DNA of 15,388 bases from Xanthoparmelia taractica (taxonomy: Eukaryota; Ascomycota; Lecanoromycetes; Lecanorales; Parmeliaceae), in contig JANQBS010000539.1 in assembly GCA_033085395.1 (NCBI GenBank), forward strand, positions 1 to 15,388. The letters are read 5' to 3'. A model generated the notes under the pieces. It was not told where the DNA came from. It did not search any database and saw only the letters and a program-made list of their open reading frames with translations. A program made the position numbers and the translations under genes. Positions 8,841 to 15,388 of the stretch are shown here, one piece after another. Each line of letters opens with the position of its first letter. The first letter of the stretch is position 1.

Positions 8841-9304
8841 GAGACGAAAACTTATTAACTAAGTTAATTAATTACTATTTTTTCTTTCTTATTTTTATAG
8901 ATTATTATATTATTAAAAAGCTTTAATTTCGTTATTTATATAGAGATATTAATTAAAATATAATTAATTAAAGATGAGAAATTATTAGCTAAACTTATTA
9001 TTATAATAGCGGCGAAAGTGATTATTTTCTTTACTTAATTCGAGGAAGGTATTTTTATAGTAAAGAAGACGTTTTCGTAGTCGACTTCTTATAGTATTTT
9101 TAAGTGTAATTTCTTGAAAATTTGTATAGTATAATTAATCTCGTTTTTAATTATTATACTAGCAATGTCAATATTAATTATATAAGTATATATAATTAAA
9201 TTATACTACTTTATAGATTCGAAAATAAAGTTCTTATTGGATAGATTCTTAAGGGTAATAATAGATAGAATTTACTAAGCTCGAGGAACGATTATAAGTG
9301 CTTT
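8841..9304 (-). pseudogene. Inner chromovirus protease-to-RT spacer
   Basis: This lies between the protease and the first RT block. It should encode the N-terminal linker of RT in this family. The frame is heavily interrupted and I could not read a conserved block with confidence. Scattered CA/TG words (GCGGCGAAAGTG near 9010, GCAATGTC near 9163) suggest slightly weaker mutation than in RT. Confidence 0.6.
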
Positions 9305-9700
9305 TTATGCTCGGATTAATCGTTTTATATATGAATCGATATTGTAAGTTATAATTTTAATAATAATATTATAACTATTAATATAAGCCTCGTTTTTATT
9401 TATATTAAGTATAATTTTCTTCGATTTTATAATATTATTTTTTATTAATAAATTTGCTTTTAAATTATTAATTAAATAAATCTTTCTCGTAATATAAGCA
9501 AGAGCCTTATTATTATTTCTTTTAAGATTTGAGAGATACATTAAAATAAGTATATATTTATTAATGTTATACATTATAGAATTAAGTTCTTTAATACGTA
9601 GATAAGATAATATTCTTTTAAATTTTTACATTAGATAGAAGAGATAAAAGCTATTACTTATCGATTAATATTATATTAGTCTCTAAATTAATATATTCTT
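9305..9700 (-). pseudogene. Inner chromovirus retropepsin-like protease
   Basis: This is an aspartic-protease-like domain, expected to cut the Gag-Pol polyprotein. An uninterrupted - strand stretch at 9305-9574 contains ALAYITRKIYLINNLKANLL, IKNNIIKSKKIILNI and EAYINSYNIII. This matches the block seen in fungal Ty3/gypsy proteases: I-R-x-x-[IV]-[YH]-L-[VI]-x-x-L-K-A-x-[LM]-L-I-G-N-D-I-x-G-P-E followed by A-[YH]-I-x-S-C. The active-site triplet lies upstream at 9675-9683 in L-E-T-N-I-I-L-I-D-K, where D-T-G or D-S-G is expected, so it is mutated. The open stretch survives because it is poor in Gln and Trp codons, not because the gene is intact. Confidence 0.83.
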
Positions 9701-10270
9701 TTTTATTCTTAGCTATATTTAGTATAAATCGTATTAAAATATAAGCGTAATTCTAGTTACGAAAGCTAAAATTAGTATTTAATTCAGCTCTATCCTTGAA
9801 GTCTAATTAAATCATTTCTATAATAAAAATATCGATATTCGTTTATATATTTATCGGTAATTTAAACGTAGAAAGTAATAGTTTAAAATAATATTCGACT
9901 TATAAATATTTATATAATTTCGACTTAGAAGAGAAAGTTAAATTATAAATTTTATAATATATTTAAATATCTATAAATCCAGTAAAAGAATTATTATAAT
10001 ATTAATTATTTAACTTATTAAAATTATGATCTGATTGCTCTTGATAGTCGTTAATTTTAGTATTCTATTGAAGCGTATTTTCTTTCGCTTGGCTAGGATT
10101 TTTTTACTCGTTTTTAGTGATCGCTTTTGCTTAATAAATAGCAGCCTTATATCTAAAATTTTACTAAAATTGTTAATAATTTTCGGCATTGTTTTGGCTT
10201 TCGAATTTTCGATCTAATAGTCGATTCGTTAAATCTAACGTGTTTTGCTATCCTTTAGCTTATACGAAAG

Positions 10271-10510
10271 ACATTTAATTCGTGCCTTGCTGTGATTATG
10301 AATCGTAGCGAGGATTTAATTAATAATCGTACTGCTGAGAGCTGTAAGTATTTTAATTAAAGGAGTTAGAAGATCGAAATAATAACTACTAATGATACGA
10401 CTATTTATATTGCTACTACTATTCAAATGGCTGAGAAATAGAATTAAATTAATTCTACTGATCTTGACGAATTGAATTAAAAGTTAAATTTGAAAGGCCT
10501 TGCTGAAATG
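10271..10510 (-). other. Gln-rich gag tail with Gln-to-stop mutations
   Basis: On the - strand this frame is dominated by CAA, CAG, TAA and TAG codons among Ser, Asn and Tyr codons. Examples are FQQGL, RQDQ-stop-N-stop-F, QPFE followed by three stops then QYK, SSQQYDY-stop-L and SQQGT. Stops cluster where Gln is expected, the most direct evidence in the window that C-to-T change at CpA created the stops. Many CA dinucleotides remain, so mutation here was incomplete. Poly-Gln/Ser/Tyr tails are common in fungal gypsy Gag proteins upstream of the zinc knuckle. Confidence 0.75.
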
Positions 10511-11544
10511 TATTCCTTAGTGTATTTCGATAGATCTTCTCACGCTATTAATTCTATTGATTTTAATATTAATTTTAGATCATTAAGCGAAAGCTTAATA
10601 TTACTATTAACGAGTATATAGCTTAAATTAAGCTACTTTCTTTATATCAAGCATTTGAATAAAGCTTGCAATGATAGTAGCTAAATTTAATGAGTTAATA
10701 AAAACACGTAATTTCGACACAATTTCCTAATAGACAAATATTAATTAATTTTAAATATTGTTAATATTAGCTAATCTTACGTATCTTATTACTACTTTTA
10801 TATAGCTAGTAGACTTTCGTCGAGAACAAGTATCTACTAACGTATATCTTTCTTTAGTAAGATTCGAAAGTGTTATTCTCGATAATTTCTTGAATCTTAT
10901 AAAAAGAGCTCTATATTATTTTTTCACTTTACTATCTTTTACTCGAAGATCTCTTCGATTTAAATTTAATAGCTCTACTATATATTAAATAAATATAGAA
11001 TTACGAAAATAAGTATTTATATTAATACTAATTATAGCTTCTTCTTTTATAGCTATTAAATTATAAATTCTTTTAATAAAAAAATTACACTACGATAATA
11101 TATATTCTTTCTTATAATTATAATCTTATTCTCTTTATAAGACTTATTCAAATAAGAATCGAAATAGTTTAATTCTATACCATTTTATTTGCTATTAGAA
11201 CTCGATGCTTCTATAACTTTTACTATAATCGATTCGAGTTCTTTTAACTCTTCTAATTCTCCTAATAAGCCTTATTCTTCTCTAAATTTAATAGATAATT
11301 ATAAGTTATTAATAATATTTATAACGACGAAGTTAATAGTATTATTAATTATATCTTATAATTATTGGGCTGTGAAATTAATAATTATTTTAGATATATT
11401 TTAACTTAATTATCTACGAGAAGTGCTTGAGTTTTCACTTAAATTAATAGTATCTATAGTAGTAGAATCCTTACGAATCACTAATAGCGATAATATAGAA
11501 GACGAATTACCTAATAAAGAATCACGATTATTGTTAATAGAGTT

Positions 11545-11673
11545 ATTATTAATATTAATAGAATTATTAATAGAATTATTAATAGAATTATTCATAGAAT
11601 TATTCATAGAATTATTCATAGAATTATTCATAGAATTATTCATAGAATTATTCATAGAATTATTCATAGAATT
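11545..11673 (-). repeat. 12-bp in-frame tandem repeat in gag (Met-Asn-Asn-Ser)
   Basis: The unit is AGAATTATTCAT on the + strand. There are about seven near-identical copies at 11589-11673, preceded by about three variants with TTAAT in place of TTCAT. On the - strand each unit codes for MNNS or INNS. The opposite strand is open too (FIEL repeats) simply because 12 is divisible by three. It is part of the Asn/Ser-rich gag N-terminus and probably arose by replication slippage. Confidence 0.9.
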
Positions 11674-11950
11674 ATCGTAATCGATATTAGTAGAATTAGT
11701 ATTAGAATTATTGTTAATTGATAACGAATTAGATATATTTTTAATAGAAAAAGAATTAAAGAGTAAGTTCTTAAGAGACTAAGTAACTTACTTAAAACGT
11801 CGAATAAATTTACGAAAAGTAGGTTTATTAACGACTTAGTTAGATGATTAACGATCTTGAATTAAAAAATAAGTAGTTATTCTTAACGAATTAGCAGTAA
11901 AATTAATAATAGATATTAATCTAATAGGCCTAAGAGTGTTGAACGTGAGA

Positions 11951-12274
11951 TATTTACAAATCTCCTTAATATCGTCAAATACTAAATTAGCGTATTTGTG
12001 ATTACTGATAATGAATTCCTGGATATCAAATGCGAGGCTAAGTATTTATCTATTTATTGAAGTAGTTAGCGTTGTGAGATTAATTAATAAAAGAAGCAAA
12101 AATAAGAAAGATTTTTAATAGACAAAGAGCAAAGAAAAGCTAATAAGATCTTGCTAATCTAATAGCTCACTTATTTAATAAATTCGATGACGATAAGTGA
12201 GCTATATTAATAAAGAATATCTCCTAAATCGATTCGACTATTATTTGATATCGAAATTGGCATTGCTATCATGT
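11951..12274 (-). other. Inner chromovirus 5' leader and primer-binding region
   Basis: This is the untranslated leader between the 5' LTR and gag. It is non-coding and relatively rich in CA/TG compared with pol. It contains a 12-bp perfect hairpin (12162-12173 with 12194-12205). Directly after the LTR, in element orientation, comes ACATGATAGCAATGCC; a tRNA primer site should lie here, but the expected TGG start is not present (TGA), so the primer tRNA cannot be named. The gag start codon is not resolved. Confidence 0.6.
12162..12205. other. 12-bp stem, 20-nt loop hairpin in the 5' leader
   Basis: ATAGCTCACTTA at 12162-12173 is the exact reverse complement of TAAGTGAGCTAT at 12194-12205, around a 20-base loop. 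It keeps CA and TG dinucleotides on both arms. In an LTR retrotransposon leader such a hairpin could act in RNA packaging, dimerisation or primer annealing. That role is inference from position only. Confidence 0.7.
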
Positions 12275-12437
12275 TGTTATGGAAAAAGGTCTTGGGATTG
12301 ATTATTGAAAAGTCTGTCGAATTCTAAGGGCCGTAGGGCGGACATTATGCTGGGAAACTAATACACATTTGGTCTAGATTTGGCCTAGCCTCCCCGATCT
12401 TCCCGAAATGCCTTTGGCATATAGAAAAATCGTGATA
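12275..12437 (-). repeat. 5' LTR of inner chromovirus (163 bp)
   Basis: It is homologous end to end with 4741-4902. On the + strand it begins TGTTATGGAAAAAGGTCTTG and ends CGTGATA. It keeps more G and C than the 3' LTR (for example GCTGGG against ATTGGG, and TGCC against TACC), so the two copies were mutated to different degrees. It should hold the element promoter; I cannot assign a TATA box or transcription start. TAAGT follows at 12438-12442. Confidence 0.92.
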
Positions 12438-12442
12438 TAAGT
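12438..12442. repeat. Target-site duplication TAAGT (right copy)
   Basis: It matches the five bases at 4736-4740 on the other side of the inner chromovirus. Together the two copies mark its integration site inside the outer gypsy pol. Confidence 0.92.
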
Positions 12443-13725
12443 GAAACGAATAATAATCGTGAGAGCGCGTCTAATACGATATTAGACTTGTCGATCTTAT
12501 ACTTAATCGTGAGATTAAACTGCGATAAGTATTACGAAGTACGAATTAAGCTTAAGTTAAGCTTATTAATTAATATTAATATTATACTAATTTACTTAGA
12601 AATTAATATCGCAATTAAGTAATTAATATAGATAATTATAAATAATTTTCTAGTTGACTCGATTATATATCGAATCTTTTTCACGATCTAGATAAGATTA
12701 ATTATTTTTAACTCCGTCGACTAATAGTTCTTCTCTACTTAATTTAATATCTTATTAAAAAATATAATAAGTTAAATCGACATTCTAGAAAAGACTTTAA
12801 TAAGCTTCTCTTTCACGTAATAGATTATCGTTATAAAGCTATATATCTTAAAGATATTTAGATCGATTAATAGTTATCTCTTCGTATTAAAGTATATTAA
12901 GAAGATTAAACTGGCGAAAGCACTCTTAACGTCGTTAAAAGCCTTAAATTCTTACTTCGTTAATGCGTAAACTAATTTGTAAGACTATTACTTACGAGAA
13001 TATTTCTTAACGCCCTTTGATAAGAAGCTAATAAGCTTCGTTTTACGCTATTATAGGGCGTGCGTTCGCTAAATATATCGGAAAATAAATAATCGTAGCT
13101 AGTTAGTCAAGTCTAAGAAGATTTCTAGCTCTCGTAAGATATTAAAAAACGTAAGCGTATTAATTATTATTAGCTTCTCTTTAGAAGTAGATATCTTAAG
13201 CGAGTTAACTCTTTATCTTAATAGAATAATTAACGAATAATCTAAGAATAACTTCTTTAAATTAAGACTTATACGCTTTTAATAATATAGCGTAAAGAGT
13301 TATCGTAAGTGCGAGAGATACTCTTTTAAGATTCTTAAAAAGATAATTATATCGTTTACGTATATCTTAGTAAAGTATCTAAACGGGCGAAGTATCTAAT
13401 CTATTTAACGTTGCACGTATAAAAACGATTCTTTATACTCTATAAATGCTATATTTAATTATTTCTAATCGCGATAAGATATTATAATAAGCTTCGATCT
13501 ATTCGTGGATCGAATTATAAATTAATAAAATTATTCGACTACATCGCAGATTAAGATATAAGGATAATTAGCTATTATAGCAATAATTTCCGACTATAAC
13601 GAAAGTAAGTAACTATTATTCTTAGTTATTTAATTCAGAGCTCGAATATTAATAATTACTCTATTCTTCTTTACTTCGTTAATTTCACGCTATATTACGA
13701 AGTAAAAATAATTAAATAAGATAGA
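12443..13725 (-). pseudogene. Outer Ty3/gypsy element: reverse transcriptase and RNase H
   Basis: One - strand frame runs without a shift from 13725 to 12443, interrupted only by stops. It reads FNYFYFVI-stop-REINEVKK and NRVIINIRALN (R-x-V-V-D-I-R-x-L-N), SEIIAIIANYPYILICDVVE, then the RT active site YVND at 13351-13362 (YVDD with the first Asp changed), followed by IIIFLRILKEYLS. The connection reads KRISLNLKKLFL and TLREL-like ILRELEIFLDLT. RNase H starts LLIDLNIFKIYSF, with the first Asp codon intact at 12862-12864. At the left edge the frame reads NIVLDALSRL, the end of RNase H, and continues in frame at 4740 once the inner element is removed. The family resembles the inner element's pol but is clearly not the same sequence. 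Confidence 0.9.
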
Positions 13726-13730
13726 CTAAG

Positions 13731-13962
13731 TGTTGGGCATTGAAAGGTTGAGTGAAAGATAATTGATTTCTTCTAACGAAAACTGCTACTTAAATACTAC
13801 TCGCTCTTGGTAGGTAGTTACGATTGGTAGATACACCCGATAGATATACCCGACCGATATTAGCATGGTGCTAGTACTAGGCAGATACTATTCGTAATAA
13901 TCTATCGGGTAACGAGAAAAGCCAGCGCTCTCGCTAATTAATGGGAACTCTTTAGATCTACA
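13731..13962 (-). mobile_element. Unmutated insert, probable solo LTR (232 bp)
   Basis: This is a sharp island of normal dinucleotide composition inside RIP-mutated gypsy pol. It starts TGTTGGGCAT and ends GATCTACA, the TG...CA ends of an LTR. In reverse orientation it has a TATA-like TATTTAAGTAG followed by a CA-rich end (ACTCAACC...CCCAACA), as in small Copia-type LTRs. Flanking pentamers are CTAAG and TTAAA, which differ only by one C/T and one G/A, so they may be a mutated duplication. It interrupts pol just before the P-F-S-Y-P block of RT. An alternative reading is a GT...AG intron at 13726-13961 on the - strand, which would also restore the frame. No protein is encoded. Confidence 0.5.
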
Positions 13963-15312
13963 TTAAACTTAATTATATTCCTTTCTAATATTAATTAAAT
14001 ATTATACTTAATCTCTTATTTTAATATCGCCTTAATATATTTTACTATTCGCGACGTATTTTACGAAATATCGACTTAATAGTTTATATAATAGCGTATA
14101 GCTCGAGAATTAATACGATTATCGAATAATAATTTAGCTATTACTCGGGATTTAAGATATTTAAACTTAAATACGCTTAATAATAGCGTAATAGATATAA
14201 GTATTAATAAGATAAAGACTAATCGTTATCGAGATAAAGAAATAAATAAGTCGATATTAGAAGTATTATTATCGCTAATAAAATACGACGAATCGAATAA
14301 TTAATAATTATTATTCTTATCGAGTTTCTTAGTGTTATTAAACTTAATATTTCTCTCTTTTTATAATTTAGCTTAATTATCGCTATAAGAGATCTTTTAT
14401 TTCTAAAAATTATTATTATTATTAAAAAGTTACTTTATTAAAGCTAAAAGATACGAGCGAAGCTTTATTACGATATTATTATTCTTTTATAAGATATTCG
14501 TTAATAATGTAATAGCGAATTAAAGAGCTTTCGTATATCTATTCTTATCTTTTTTAATTAGACTCTCGATTTATATTAAACTTATAAAATAAAAAGTTAC
14601 TCTAATTATATATTATAGCTTTTCTACAAACTACTTCGTAATCTAGCGTAGATTCTTAATATATATAATAGAAAAGATAATTTTATCTTTTATTCTAATT
14701 AGATTCTCGACTACTATCTTTAAATTATTTCATATTATATTTAATTTCTTAATATCTTTAAGCTTTATTTATATAATAATTAATTACGCTTAAAGCGCTT
14801 TTACTTATAATAATTTAGTCTTTAATTAAGATAATTATTATCGTAATAAATTAAGCTTCTTTAAATTAAGAACGATAAAATCTTCGGCGATATTATCTTT
14901 TTAGTTAATTATAAGATTATTTATATATAGAATCGAATTAAGCTTAGCGAAGAAGAGAGTATAACTCTTAGCGAATAAAATAGCGAATTTATCTACTTTA
15001 AAAATTCGCGCTCTCTCCTTAAAGTATATCTCGCTTATATTATTAATTAATTTAGATTTAAATAAAGAAGATCTCGTATTAAATAAACGTCGAATATTAA
15101 ATAAGATATCGATAGAGATTAACTCGATTTTCGTATCGAATTAATAAAGCTAACGCTTTAAAATAATAATAATCTTAATTAAGGCTAATATAGTTATTAA
15201 ATATAAGATAGTATCTATTCTCTTAATCTTCAATATATCGTATATAATTTTAGCTCTTTTCGCTACGACGATAAAGTTATATTCTAAATTCTAATCTTCG
15301 CATAGTAGGCCC
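13963..15312 (-). pseudogene. Outer Ty3/gypsy element: pre-RT pol and probable gag/protease region
   Basis: Just upstream of the insert the - strand reads VFKFKYLKSRVIAKLLFDNR, a stretch ending in VDIS-stop-NTSRIVKYIKAIL, then NI-stop-LILERNIIKF. This fits the linker before RT (x-x-L-L-E-x-G-x-I-x-F). Further upstream a basic, Lys/Asn-rich frame with frequent stops runs across about 14300-15050 (for example ARIFKVDKFAILFAKSYTLF), plausibly gag or protease, but no D-T-G site or zinc knuckle could be placed. The element's 5' LTR is not in the window; M5 interrupts it at 15313. Confidence is good for the linker and low for anything right of 14300. Confidence 0.6.
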
Positions 15313-15314
15313 TA

Positions 15315-15388
15315 CGGGTCGGAAAGGTGTGGTATCTGTTGAACATAGTCGTTTTTAACTTTTTTTTAACTTTTTTTAAAAAATTATA
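15315..15388 (+). mobile_element. MITE copy M5, left end only
   Basis: TA at 15313-15314 is followed by CGGGTCGGAAAGGTGTGGTA and the T-rich tracts that open M2 and M4. The sequence is cut by the window edge after 74 bp. It is nearly identical to M4 over this length, apart from one base in a T-run and a missing block that is also absent in M2. It has the same orientation as M1, M2 and M4, and it interrupts the outer gypsy relic. Confidence 0.93.

Larger units (their letters stand above)
9701..11950 (-). pseudogene. Inner chromovirus gag relic
   Basis: Position between the leader and protease, and low-complexity composition, identify gag, the capsid/nucleocapsid precursor. The N-terminal portion (about 11400-11720) is Asn/Ser-rich with a 12-bp tandem repeat. 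A C-terminal tail (about 10271-10510) is Gln/Ser/Asn/Tyr-rich, reading for example NTFQQGLSNLTFNSIRQDQ, with many Gln codons turned into TAA/TAG. Downstream of the tail, around 10070-10200, a basic segment (SKKILAKRKKIRFNRI) could be the remains of the nucleocapsid zinc-knuckle region, but I cannot place all Cys/His ligands. The capsid core at about 10700-11400 shows no motif I can name. Gag is less uniformly mutated than pol. Confidence 0.75.
4741..12437 (-). mobile_element. Inner Ty3/gypsy chromovirus, complete with both LTRs (7,697 bp), RIP-inactivated
   Basis: This is a full-length LTR retrotransposon transcribed from high to low coordinates: 5' LTR 12275-12437, leader, gag (about 9700-11950), protease (about 9305-9700), RT (about 8140-8840), RNase H (about 7503-8140 and 6763-7214), integrase (about 5500-6474), chromodomain (about 5340-5500), 3' UTR and 3' LTR 4741-4902. 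Protease, RT, RNase H, integrase is the Ty3/gypsy order. Removing the two inserted MITEs leaves about 7.1 kb. It is bounded by TAAGT duplications. Stop codons and changed catalytic residues throughout mean it is dead, but its structure is entire, so it was inactivated after insertion. Confidence 0.93.

Noticed and set aside
10035..10217. 60-codon + strand hydrophobic open frame
   Set aside because: Antisense to the basic gag C-terminal region; a Lys/Arg-rich antisense strand naturally gives Phe/Leu-rich translation.
11189..11404. 71-codon + strand open frame
   Set aside because: Antisense to gag, with no recognisable motif and no supporting signal.
11423..11680. 85-codon + strand frame with FIEL repeats
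   Set aside because: It is the mirror of the 12-bp tandem repeat read on the other strand; element orientation favours the - strand MNNS reading.
11528..11680. CRISPR-like array
   Set aside because: There are no spacers; it is a continuous 12-bp tandem repeat within a eukaryotic retroelement gag.
1..15388. Window as a circular molecule joined through the MITE ends
   Set aside because: Joining the last base to the first leaves out the MITE middle, and the two partial copies are different insertions in different host elements.
1..15388. tRNA, rRNA, bacterial operon or phage modules
   Set aside because: No cloverleaf, rRNA-like stretch, ribosome-binding site pattern or operon spacing was seen; the context is eukaryotic repeat DNA.

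Overview
This window looks like a transposon graveyard from a filamentous ascomycete (Pezizomycotina-type) genome. It is very A+T rich. CpA and TpG are scarce, TpA is abundant and CpG is kept, and Gln and Trp codons appear as stops in otherwise conserved transposon frames. That is the signature of repeat-induced point mutation (RIP). I see no intact host gene, rRNA, tRNA, CRISPR array or bacterial-type operon. Everything recognisable is a broken mobile element or a short insert that escaped mutation.

Layout, left to right. (1) 1-74: the right end of a short TA-flanked inverted-repeat element, called here MITE copy M1. (2) About 77-3230, + strand: a RIP-killed Tad1-like LINE with the endonuclease C-terminus, reverse transcriptase and post-RT region. 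(3) About 3250-3834, - strand: a weakly mutated coding-like relic I cannot name. (4) 3837-4109: MITE M2. (5) 4112-4740 and 12443-15312, - strand: two halves of one Ty3/gypsy element (the outer element). (6) 4741-12437, - strand: a complete Ty3/gypsy chromovirus (the inner element) with two LTRs, target-site duplication TAAGT, gag, protease, RT, RNase H, integrase and a C-terminal chromodomain. It sits inside the outer element. (7) Inside the inner element, two MITEs in opposite orientation, M3 (6477-6760) and M4 (7217-7500). (8) Inside the outer element, a 232-bp unmutated insert that looks like a solo LTR (13731-13962). (9) 15315-15388: the left end of MITE M5, cut by the window edge.

Removing the inner element and one TAAGT copy rejoins the outer pol frame exactly, so the nesting is well supported. 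Both gypsy elements and the LINE carry RIP-type changes in catalytic residues (RT boxes read FIDN, YINN and YVND), so none can be active from this locus. The MITEs are about 280 bp, shorter than RIP normally needs, and keep their inverted repeats and CA/TG-rich words. A plausible order is: LINE and outer gypsy, then inner chromovirus, then RIP of all three, with MITEs landing at TA sites. M2 carries some RIP-like changes, so part of the MITE insertion may be older. Domain calls come from reading the degraded frames by eye; no database search was run.
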